A DNA stretch of 32,718 nucleotides from an uncultured Dehalococcoidales bacterium. Its GTDB lineage: Bacteria > Chloroflexota > Dehalococcoidia > UBA1151 > UBA1328. Each line of letters begins with the position of its first letter. The stretch's first letter is position 1. Made by a program: the position numbers and the translations under genes. The notes beneath the pieces are model-generated. The model ran no database searches, was not told the origin of the DNA, and saw only the letters and a program-made list of their open reading frames with translations. The stretch lies in assembly GCA_905614375.1 (NCBI GenBank), contig CAJQSP010000057.1, positions 1-32,718 of the forward strand, written 5' to 3'. Below are positions 16,435 to 23,531 of this stretch, in pieces.

Positions 16435-17234
16435 GAATCTCCTAGACGAATAACTCTATTCGCAGTTGGTGGGTACTTTCTAATCACCCACTTTTCCATA
16501 GCGACAACCGCTGCGAACAGCGCCATCGCCAATATTGAAAGCACAACTATTGCGGCGAAAACTCTCGCCGTTTGAAACTGCCCACCAGCGATTTTCATCA
16601 TCCAGCCAAGTCCCGCGCTAGATCCAAACCACTCGCCGATAACCGCTCCAATTACAGAAACGACAGCAGCGACTTTTAGACCAGCGAAGAAGTTTGGTAG
16701 TGCCGACGGAATCATCAGTTTGCGAAATATTTGCCAAGGCGACGCGCCGAGCGTCCGAAACATGTCGACCATTTCCTGATCGACGGAACGCAGACCTGCA
16801 ACAAGGCTGATGACGATTGGGAAGAACGTGAACAACACGATCACGATCACCTTTGAAGTGATGTCGGTCCCAACCCAAATAACCAATAACGGAGCGAGAG
16901 TGATGATCGGGATCGTCTGCGAAGTGATGATGAGTGGATAGATCGTTCGTTCAACCGTGCGTGACCAAATAATTCCCGAAGACAATACGCCAGCTAGCAA
17001 AATCGATATGGCGAACCCAAGTAGGGTTTCCGCAGCGGTTACTCGGGCGTGTTGCATCAAGAATCCGAATGAATCCCCTATTTCAGCAACGATCACGCTC
17101 GGCGGCGGGAGCAGCCAATGCTGAACGTCCAAAACATCAACTAGAACTTCCCAAGCCAAGATTAGGGCTAGGGTCACAGCAAGGGCAGGAAGCCATTCAA
17201 CCAGAGCTTTTTTTACTGATACAGAAGTGTTCAT
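16431..17234 (-). CDS. thiX: ABC transporter permease of the thiamine-precursor type (ThiX-like)
   Basis: A 267-residue BPD_transp_1 permease with about six membrane helices (first at 12-33, then about 64-90, 97-121, 127-149, 187-205 and 223-246). The EAA loop that docks on the ATPase is at about 157-178, DMFRTLGASPWQIFRK, with the invariant Gly163. It belongs to the SsuC/TauC/ThiX branch of permeases. Its ATG overlaps the stop of the ATPase gene as ATGA (17231-17234), and its own stop overlaps the binding-protein start in the same way, so the three are a single translational unit behind the riboswitch. Confidence 0.9.
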   Translation of the reverse strand: MNTSVSVKKALVEWLPALAVTLALILAWEVLVDVLDVQHWLLPPPSVIVAEIGDSFGFLMQHARVTAAETLLGFAISILLAGVLSSGIIWSRTVERTIYPLIITSQTIPIITLAPLLVIWVGTDITSKVIVIVLFTFFPIVISLVAGLRSVDQEMVDMFRTLGASPWQIFRKLMIPSALPNFFAGLKVAAVVSVIGAVIGEWFGSSAGLGWMMKIAGGQFQTARVFAAIVVLSILAMALFAAVVAMEKWVIRKYPPTANRVIRLGDS

Positions 17235-18049
17235 CTAACAACCTCCTGGTGACTCAATAGATCGAGGATACGCGCTCGAATTTGGTTGAATCCAGGCGAC
17301 ATAGAAATATCTGTCGCTGCTGTTCCCGCTTCTACATTCACCTTGATATCAGCAACGATTCGTCCCGGATCGGAAGCCATCACCAAGATTCGATCGGCAA
17401 GCAAAATCGCTTCATCAACATCGTGGGTAACCAACACCACCGCTTTGTCGGCAGTATCGAGAACGTTCAACAGCCACTGCTGTAAAGATCTACGAGTGAT
17501 AGCGTCTAGGGCGCCAAACGGTTCATCGAGCAGCAATACGGGGTTATCTGGCAAAACGGCTCTGAGAAGGGCTACTCGTTGACGCATTCCACCCGAGAGC
17601 TGCCAAGGCATCTGGTCGAGCACATCTGCGATACCAAACAACTCGGCAAGTTTTTCGACACGCTCGTTAGATTCGGCTTTGCCAACTCCGTTAAGTTCGA
17701 GCCCAAGACGACTGTTTTCAGCAACAGTTCGCCATGGCAGCAATAAATCCTTCTGCTGCATGTACGAAACATTGCCGAGTCGTTCAGTTCGTCTAATCAA
17801 CCCATTTGTATTGATGGAACCTTCTCGAGCTTCAAGCACGCCTGAAATTAGATTAAGTAGTGTGCTTTTGCCACAGCCTGAAGGCCCAACCAGCGCAACG
17901 AATTCGCCCGAATCAACAGAAAGCCGCACGTCGTCGAGTATCGGGGCATTCTTGTAATCGAAACCAATACCTGAAACTGCGAGTAACGCGTCTTCAGAAC
18001 CAGCGATGTTGTTGTTCGTAGATTTTGTTTGGTGTGAGGCCGGGCTCAT
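17231..18049 (-). CDS. thiZ: ABC transporter ATP-binding protein of the thiamine-precursor type (ThiZ-like)
   Basis: A 272-residue nitrate/sulfonate/taurine-type ABC ATPase. Walker A GPSGCGKS (55-62), Q-loop region near MQQKDLLLPW (97-106), signature LSGGMRQR (151-158), Walker B LLLDEPFGALD (172-182), and the switch His209 in VTHDVDEA. All are intact. A Ser/Asn-rich N-terminal extension of about 20 residues precedes the first strand. It is the first gene of the operon, 56 bases after the TPP riboswitch aptamer, so all three genes should be shut down when TPP is abundant. Confidence 0.92.
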   Translation of the reverse strand: MSPASHQTKSTNNNIAGSEDALLAVSGIGFDYKNAPILDDVRLSVDSGEFVALVGPSGCGKSTLLNLISGVLEAREGSINTNGLIRRTERLGNVSYMQQKDLLLPWRTVAENSRLGLELNGVGKAESNERVEKLAELFGIADVLDQMPWQLSGGMRQRVALLRAVLPDNPVLLLDEPFGALDAITRRSLQQWLLNVLDTADKAVVLVTHDVDEAILLADRILVMASDPGRIVADIKVNVEAGTAATDISMSPGFNQIRARILDLLSHQEVVR

Positions 18050-18065
18050 CGTTGTTTGGTCGCTA

Positions 18066-18086
18066 CCAGTTAGATTGTTCTACTGG
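18066..18086 (-). promoter_or_regulatory. Hairpin between TPP aptamer and thiZ start (possible expression platform)
   Basis: CCAGTTAGA and TCTACTGG can pair (8 bp with one bulged base, 4-base loop) between the end of the aptamer and the ATG at 18049. No T-run follows, so it is not an evident transcription terminator. It may be part of a translational switch; the ribosome-binding region itself is not clearly inside the stem. Confidence 0.3.
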
Positions 18087-18105
18087 GTAATCGACGCTTG
18101 GATGA

Positions 18106-18211
18106 GGCACACGAGCCGTTTTCCTACGCTGGAATTACCCAGATCAGGTTCAAGGGTTGGCAGAGTTAATGTCTGCCCTCTCAGCCCGGCCACCCGAGCT
18201 CCCCACGTGCC
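18106..18211 (-). ncRNA. TPP (thi-box) riboswitch
   Basis: The minus strand carries the thi-box core: GGGGAGC near the 5' end, the conserved GGGCTGAGAGG, then ACCCTTGAACCTGATCTGG and GTAATTCCAGCGTAGG. These match the pyrimidine-sensor and pyrophosphate-sensor helices of known TPP aptamers. GGCAC (18211-18207) and GTGCC (18110-18106) can close the P1 stem. The variable P3 arm holds GGCAGACATTAACTCTGCC. The element is in the 5' leader of the ABC operon at 18049-15412. TPP binding should repress uptake of the precursor. Confidence 0.95.
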
Positions 18212-18402
18212 ACTAAAATAATTTCAGAACACTAGCGAAGCAATGCCTCACCTATGCCAAGTCTTGCAACCAATGATCCGTATGTCAAATCAGCTGGTTT
18301 TTAACTCACGGAGATAGGTTTGCGGCTTTACCTAGCGGCAGCTAGAATGCCCCTAATCCAGTTCGGAAGCACAATAAGTTACGCAGGGAGTCGCCTTAGG
18401 TT

Positions 18403-19272
18403 TTGGGAACAAGTTCGCTCTCTCCAAAAGAAAACTTCGCCAGAGCAATAAGATGCCCTGACGATGAGATAAACCTTGGTGCGGCAGCGTTGTATGCAGC
18501 ATCGAGCGAATTTCCCGATCTTGATGTTATTGCCTATCAAGGGCGAATAGCCCAGTTTGGCAAGACGGTCAAGGACTTACTCCCAGCTAACTACTCAAAC
18601 TTCGATTTCGTAGACGCTATGCACGAAGTTCTGGTCGGGAAGGCTGGGTTTACTGGTGATTCAAAAGACTATTTCGACCCAGGCAATAGCCACCTAAACG
18701 AGGTTATCGACCACCTAAAAGGTAACCCTGTAACCCTTTCGATCTTCTACATCGAAGTGGCCCGGGTTACCGGAGAGAAGGTATGCGGCATATCGCTTCG
18801 CAAACACTTTGTCGTTGTTGTTGGAACCGGTGAAGATCGCATCTATATCGATCCGTTCCACAGCGGCGGGCTTCTTTCACGTAAAGAGTGCATCACCAAC
18901 ATTCTGGGCAAGGACAATTTCAAGAATGGTGACTTAGATGATCTTGAACGCAAGTTCCTGAAACCTGCCTCGAACCGAGCGATATTGCGCCGACAGTTGA
19001 GCAACCTCAAAGTTGCGCACGAAAAACATAAACAGTACGATCTAGCCCTTTCGGCGTCCGAGCGCATTCAGATGGTCGACCCCACAAATCTTCGCAATCT
19101 CAGTGAACTCGCCCGTCTTCAAACCAAAGTCGGTAACTTCGGCGATGCTTTAGATTCGCTCACTCAGTTCCTTGAACGAGCGCCTGCTGGATCGAACACT
19201 GAACAGGCAGAAAGTGCGATCCGCAAACTACAGGCGCTTACAATGCGCGGCAGCGATAATTCGTCCGACTAA
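18403..19272 (+). CDS. SirB1-family transglutaminase-like protein with TPR region
   Basis: A 289-residue SirB1-type protein. The transglutaminase-like domain spans about 25-165: NSHLNEVIDHLKGNPVTLS (95-113), with the GxPxxL motif; GISLRKHFVVVV with the conserved His135; and YIDPFHSGGLLS (148-159). A helical TPR-like region follows (about 200-285), with alternating A, L, Y and P positions. The exact role of SirB1 proteins is not established; the fold suggests an inactive or modified cysteine-protease-like domain, and no Cys is present in the usual catalytic position I can identify. The start is TTG at 18403, with GGGAG about 13 bases before it, so the start is uncertain. Only 118 bases separate it from the sigma factor gene. 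Confidence 0.8.
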   Translation: MGTSSLSPKENFARAIRCPDDEINLGAAALYAASSEFPDLDVIAYQGRIAQFGKTVKDLLPANYSNFDFVDAMHEVLVGKAGFTGDSKDYFDPGNSHLNEVIDHLKGNPVTLSIFYIEVARVTGEKVCGISLRKHFVVVVGTGEDRIYIDPFHSGGLLSRKECITNILGKDNFKNGDLDDLERKFLKPASNRAILRRQLSNLKVAHEKHKQYDLALSASERIQMVDPTNLRNLSELARLQTKVGNFGDALDSLTQFLERAPAGSNTEQAESAIRKLQALTMRGSDNSSD

Positions 19273-19408
19273 ATAATTGGTTGCCAGCCACGAAACCGCT
19301 GCGCAAAACCTGACGTATTGTTTATTGGTTACCTGAACGGCTAGACGTATTCGCGCACGGCAAATACATGCACGGTCGGTCGGGTCCTGATTGGACGAGG
19401 TGTACCGC

Positions 19409-19984
19409 TTGAATTACCAGGGACTAGAAGATCTGGAACTGCTTGCGAAGATCAGTGAACAAGATCGACAGGCTCTCGCGGCGTTGTACGACAGGTACGG
19501 ACGAAGGGTATTCGCGCTCGCCGTCCGAATGCTCAACGACCCTGTCGGCTCGGAAGAAGTTACACAAGATGTATTCATGAGCGTATGGCGGCGCGGAGCC
19601 TCCTACACGTCGAAGAAAGGCAAGTTCACCACTTGGCTGTTCTCGATTGCCCACAACAGGACGATCGATGAACTCAGAAAACGAAGACGAGATCGAAGCC
19701 GAGAAAACGCTGATATTGACGACCATCTGAACATCAAATCTGGCGACATTTCGCCAGCGGATGCGGCGGTCGCTCAATCTGAGTACGCAAAGATCCGTGC
19801 AGCCATGGAAAAACTGCCAGTAGAACAAAAAAGTGTGGTTGAACTCTCCTATTTCAAAGGGCTAACCCAAACAGAAATTTCAACGAAAACCGGCCAACCG
19901 CTCGGCACGGTCAAAACACGAATGCGGTTGGCATTGAAAAAGTTACGCACGGCACTTAGTACTGAAATGGGTGCGCAAGCATGA
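19409..19984 (+). CDS. ECF RNA polymerase sigma factor
   Basis: A 191-residue sigma-70-family ECF factor. Region 2 spans about 20-95: LAALYDRYGRRVFALAVRML, then EEVTQDVFMSVWRR and FTTWLFSIAHNRTIDELRKR (core binding, -10 recognition). Region 4 is near the C-terminus, with LPVEQKSVVELSYFKGLTQ, the helix-turn-helix TEISTKTGQPLGTVKTRM and ALKKLR. The start I prefer is TTG 19409, because GGACGAGG lies 8 bases upstream. In-frame GTG at 19400 and TTG at 19391 are alternatives, adding 3 or 6 residues. Its end overlaps the anti-sigma start by ATGA, the usual layout of a sigma factor with its membrane-anchored regulator. Group closest to SigK-type sigma factors by its partner; target promoters are unknown. 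Confidence 0.93.
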   Translation: MNYQGLEDLELLAKISEQDRQALAALYDRYGRRVFALAVRMLNDPVGSEEVTQDVFMSVWRRGASYTSKKGKFTTWLFSIAHNRTIDELRKRRRDRSRENADIDDHLNIKSGDISPADAAVAQSEYAKIRAAMEKLPVEQKSVVELSYFKGLTQTEISTKTGQPLGTVKTRMRLALKKLRTALSTEMGAQA

Positions 19985-21030
19985 CCGAAACTAAAGACAG
20001 TATTGAATCGAACAAGAATTTGGACTCTAGGTTTCAAAATCTCGCAAGTTACGTTCTTGGTGCACTTGACCACGCCGAGGAACGAACAGCCGTAGAAAAT
20101 CTAATCGAACGCGATCCCGAGGTTCAAGCCGAATTCGAAGAACTGGCAGAGGCAGCCGATCTATTGGCTATTGCCGTTCCTCCGGTTGAGCCGCCTGCCA
20201 AATTGAAGACTCGGATCATGGAGATGGCTGGCCAAAGTGCTCCGTCACGATTGGTAGAGATCCCTAATATTTATGAGAAACAGGGCGGGCGAACAGGTGC
20301 TCCCTGGTGGCGACGCGCTTTCCAATCTGGAATAGTAGTTTCGGCCGCGGCCGCCGTTCTTGTAATCGTAGTTGGTAGCGTTCTCGCTTATCAGAACAAC
20401 CAGCTCGGCCATGAGATCAACTCCCTTCGGGCTGACCTCGCCACTGAATCGGTCGCTGTTGCTAATCTACAGACCGAGCTCTATACAACGTTGACCGACT
20501 CTGAAAACCAAGTCGCCACGATGAAATCTGAGATGAAAGTAATGGAAGATGATTTCGTTGCAACCACTGAAATGGTCGTCCACCAAGAAGAAATGGTCTC
20601 CCAACTTGGTATCGCCAACAACGCACTCCGACAAGCGCTAAGTGACCAAAACTGGCTCACGTATGTCTCAACGAAAGAGGGATACCAAGTCGAAAGCTGG
20701 CTCGCGGGTAACACTCAGCAGATCACCACGACAGAACCTACAGCATCCGGACTCATCGCCGTCCGAATAGTAGGCAACGAAGCAGTATTTCAGGTTCATG
20801 GACTTCCTCAGCCCCAACCCGGATACGCCTACACCCTCTGGTTGATGGGCAACGGTGATCCACGAGCTGTAGCTCAGTTCGAGGTCAGCGGAATCGGATC
20901 TGCAACGATCGCATTCTTGTTGCCAGAACCACTTCGATTCTTCTCAACTGTAGTGGTCACTCAAGAACAGGTGGACGGAATAGGAACCGATCCATCGGGC
21001 ACCATGGTTTTGTCTGCACAAACCAACTGA
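19981..21030 (+). CDS. RskA-like membrane anti-sigma factor
   Basis: A 349-residue single-pass membrane protein. The N-terminal anti-sigma domain (about 17-85) has LASYVLGALDHAEERTAVENL, as in RskA, without zinc-finger Cys/His. One membrane helix is at about 116-137. A predicted coiled coil (about 139-222) follows, longer than usual. The C-terminal extracytoplasmic domain (about 235-345) has the RskA family motif, VHGLPQPQPGYAYTLWLMG and TVVVTQEQVDGI. It should hold the sigma factor inactive until proteolysis or a signal at the outer face releases it. Start overlaps the sigma gene at ATGA. Neighbouring genes on the same strand, such as the LprG-like lipoprotein, could be part of the regulon, but no promoter motif was identified. 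Confidence 0.9.
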   Translation: MTETKDSIESNKNLDSRFQNLASYVLGALDHAEERTAVENLIERDPEVQAEFEELAEAADLLAIAVPPVEPPAKLKTRIMEMAGQSAPSRLVEIPNIYEKQGGRTGAPWWRRAFQSGIVVSAAAAVLVIVVGSVLAYQNNQLGHEINSLRADLATESVAVANLQTELYTTLTDSENQVATMKSEMKVMEDDFVATTEMVVHQEEMVSQLGIANNALRQALSDQNWLTYVSTKEGYQVESWLAGNTQQITTTEPTASGLIAVRIVGNEAVFQVHGLPQPQPGYAYTLWLMGNGDPRAVAQFEVSGIGSATIAFLLPEPLRFFSTVVVTQEQVDGIGTDPSGTMVLSAQTN

Positions 21031-21124
21031 TCGTTCCTGTGAACAACGCTGGGAATATTTACAATTCGATAATTCCTGCGCTGATTGATGCAACAGGGCT
21101 AATGAAGATTGTGAGCAGATCTAG

Positions 21125-21247
21125 ATGACTACCGATTCAGATACGAAAATCTGGGTGTGCGATCGCTGTGACGCGGAGCTAGTAGATCTTCATTGCAAAC
21201 TGCGATGTGATAGCTGTGGATTCATGCGTGATTGCAGCGATCCTTAA
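21125..21247 (+). CDS. Small zinc-ribbon protein (40 residues)
   Basis: A short open frame from ATG 21125 to TAA 21247 encodes 40 residues with cysteines at 12, 15, 24, 28, 31 and 37. The pattern is C-x2-C (VCDRCD), then CKLRCDSCGF and finally DCSDP. This looks like the small bacterial zinc-ribbon proteins that end in CGxxxDCSDP. The two C-x2-C pairs (12/15, 28/31) should bind one Zn2+. It lies 94 bases after the anti-sigma gene and 76 bases before the lipoprotein. There is no strong Shine-Dalgarno sequence (AGCAG at about 21113-21117). The ordered Cys spacing in so short a stretch makes a chance frame unlikely. Function is unknown. Confidence 0.7.
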   Translation: MTTDSDTKIWVCDRCDAELVDLHCKLRCDSCGFMRDCSDP

Positions 21248-21323
21248 GCCACACTCTTTTTACGCTCCCAAATTTTCAATTAGATGTAATGTGAAGACCA
21301 GATCCTAAGTCGCAAGTTCGAAT

Positions 21324-22058
21324 ATGGCCCAACTTCACTACCGCTCAATCCTCTCAAAATCTTATGCAGCTATGGCTGTTCTACTGCTGTTGGTTTTGTT
21401 ACCGGGTGCATGCTCAAATTCCGAAGCGGCGCCAGAACCTACTGCAGCACCAAAACTCACAGCCGCCGAAGTCGTAGAGTTGTCCAAAACATCGATGGGA
21501 AACATTGATAGCTTTAGCTTTCAACTGACCCACGATTCAGGTCACACCACACTTTCCGGCGCCCTACAACTAACTCTGGCCGGTGGATTCGTCGCAACAG
21601 ACGGTCTCGACCTCGAAGCAGAAGCCAGTATCGGCCGATTGTTCGTCAAGGTCGAAGCTGTCGTGATTGAAGAGCAAACTTGGATGACTAACCCGATAAC
21701 CGGTGTATGGTCAGAAATCGCCCCTGAAGACAGCCCATTCGCATTTCTAGATCCCGTAAAGCTCGTCGCCGACATTCTTGGCGATACCCAACAGGCGACA
21801 TATGCCAAAGACGATCAAGCAAGCAATGGTGACATCGAGATTTCGGGCAAAATCCCAGCAAAATCACTCGCGGCTCTCGTGGGTTATGTGAACCCCGATG
21901 CAATACCGAATGTAGTACTCACTATCGATTCGTCATCAAATCTACTTAAAAAGATCATTATTTCCGGTGTCGTTCAATCCGAAGATGAACCAGGCACTAT
22001 TAGAGTAATAACCCTCTCGGATTTCGACGAGCCATCGACCATAGAGCCACCGATCTAA
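21324..22058 (+). CDS. LppX/LprAFG-type lipoprotein
   Basis: A 244-residue lipoprotein with signal peptide and lipobox LPGAC (Cys30), an Ala/Pro/Thr linker (31-46), then a LppX_LprAFG domain: VVELSKTSMGNIDSFSFQLTH, alternating beta strands (LSGALQLTLAGGFVATDGL and on), TWMTNPITGVWSEI, and PNVVLTIDSSSNLLKKIIISG. In mycobacteria LprG and LppX carry lipids in a hydrophobic cavity. Here the next gene, 3 bases on, is an MFS exporter, the same pairing as lprG with Rv1410c (P55). It is attached to the outer membrane leaflet by its Cys. The role as lipid carrier is inferred from domain and context. Confidence 0.88.
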   Translation: MAQLHYRSILSKSYAAMAVLLLLVLLPGACSNSEAAPEPTAAPKLTAAEVVELSKTSMGNIDSFSFQLTHDSGHTTLSGALQLTLAGGFVATDGLDLEAEASIGRLFVKVEAVVIEEQTWMTNPITGVWSEIAPEDSPFAFLDPVKLVADILGDTQQATYAKDDQASNGDIEISGKIPAKSLAALVGYVNPDAIPNVVLTIDSSSNLLKKIIISGVVQSEDEPGTIRVITLSDFDEPSTIEPPI

Positions 22059-22061
22059 CCT

Positions 22062-23531
22062 ATGTTAACCAGGCTCCGGCAAATAGTCTCGCCATACAAG
22101 CTCCTGCTACCGCTCTGCTTCGGTGTGTTCATCGCTGCCGATGATCAAACGGTGGTCGTCACCCTGCTACCCGACATGCTTGCCGACTTAAGAGTCGGGG
22201 TTAGCGAACTCGACCGTGCTTCATGGTCGATCACTGGTTATCTCATCGGCTACACAGCCGCGATGCCGCTCATGGGCCGTCTATCTGACAGAACGGGCTA
22301 TCGAACAGCGTTCTTACTGGCGATGGCGGTTTTCACGCTCGGTTCAGCACTCGTTGCCATATCACCCGACATTCCCCGACTGCTGTACGGCGGAGCGCCC
22401 GAATACAACTGGCTCATCGGAACAAGAGTCTTCCAAGCAATCGGAGGTGGCGCGGTAATTCCGATTTCTATCGCCGCTGCTGGACAACTTGTCGACGGTA
22501 AGCACCGCGCCATCGCATACGGACTAATCGGTGCAAGTGCAGAAGCAGGAGGGGTTTTCGGCCCTCTCTGGGGTGGCGGTATCACGACGTGGCTATCGTG
22601 GGAATGGGCATTCTGGTTGAACATTCCGTTGACTATCGTCGCGTCGATCTGGATCATGCGAAATCCGCCGGGCAAGCGAAATAAGGTAAAAGTCGATATC
22701 CCGACAGTCATTATTTTTGCCGCAGCGTTATCGACGCTCACGATCGGACTAGTCAGAATCGGCGATCCAGATCCCCTAATGGCTACTTCTTTGGCAATCA
22801 CTGCGGTTCTAGCAATCTTGTTGGTCGTGATGAACAATCGATCACACGATCCGTTATTCCCGCCAACGCTATTCAAACTACCATCGTTCAATTTTTCCAA
22901 TACGACACACTTCCTAGTTGGAAGTGTGTTGATTATCGGAATGGTGACTGTTCCGCTAATGGCAGCATCGGTCTTCGGAAAATCTCCTCTAGAAGGTGGC
23001 CTTCAACTCCTACGTATGACATTGGCAATTGGCGTGGGTGCGGTGATAGGCGGCGTGATAACTCAACGTTGGGGAGCCAGAATACCTTCGTTATCTGGAT
23101 TGATCCTGACTACCGCCGGATTCCTACTCCTGTCTAGTTGGACTATCGATATAGCCGAACCAGCCCTCACGATCCATCTGGCAATCACTGGTCTTGGACT
23201 TGGTTTGTTGGTCTCACCCATCGCCGAGACCGCGCTCTTTGGCGTTCAAGACGATCAGAGCGGAGCCGCTTCAGCGTTATTGAGCGTATCCCGTATGGTC
23301 GGTATGACTGCGGGTCTCGCGGCGATGACGGCATTGGGTACAGTGCAATTTCACGAATTGGTAGCCGACGTGCCCGCTTTTTCTCTCGACCCGGAAGTGC
23401 AGCAGCAGATCTTTAATAGTGCCATCGACGCAGGGGTGGCGGTGTTCACACGCTTCTATCTCTATGCAGCCATCTTGTCCGCAGTGGCGTTGGTCCCGGC
23501 ATGGTTCATGACCAGAAATAAGGCCTGCTAG
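22062..23531 (+). CDS. MFS transporter of the DHA2/P55 type
   Basis: A 489-residue 14-helix-type MFS protein. The first helix carries two acidic residues in AADDQTVVVTLLP (D27, D28), resembling the D-x-T-I-V motif of drug:H+ antiporters. Motif A GRLSDRTGYR (72-81) and motif C-like AYGLIGASAEAGGVFGPLWG are seen. DHA2 members usually have about 480-530 residues. The tight link to the lipoprotein gene favours lipid or lipoprotein-cargo export rather than drug efflux, by analogy with mycobacterial LprG-P55. The TAG stop overlaps the stop of the convergent ThyX-like gene: the CTAG at 23528-23531 serves both. Confidence 0.85.
   Translation: MLTRLRQIVSPYKLLLPLCFGVFIAADDQTVVVTLLPDMLADLRVGVSELDRASWSITGYLIGYTAAMPLMGRLSDRTGYRTAFLLAMAVFTLGSALVAISPDIPRLLYGGAPEYNWLIGTRVFQAIGGGAVIPISIAAAGQLVDGKHRAIAYGLIGASAEAGGVFGPLWGGGITTWLSWEWAFWLNIPLTIVASIWIMRNPPGKRNKVKVDIPTVIIFAAALSTLTIGLVRIGDPDPLMATSLAITAVLAILLVVMNNRSHDPLFPPTLFKLPSFNFSNTTHFLVGSVLIIGMVTVPLMAASVFGKSPLEGGLQLLRMTLAIGVGAVIGGVITQRWGARIPSLSGLILTTAGFLLLSSWTIDIAEPALTIHLAITGLGLGLLVSPIAETALFGVQDDQSGAASALLSVSRMVGMTAGLAAMTALGTVQFHELVADVPAFSLDPEVQQQIFNSAIDAGVAVFTRFYLYAAILSAVALVPAWFMTRNKAC

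Noticed and set aside
22298..22900. 200-codon open frame opposite the MFS gene
   Set aside because: It is antisense to a clear transporter with motif A, and its product has no recognised features.
23528..23531. Convergent overlap CTAG as a frameshift or assembly fault
   Set aside because: CTAG is palindromic and supplies a TAG stop to each strand; both proteins end naturally.
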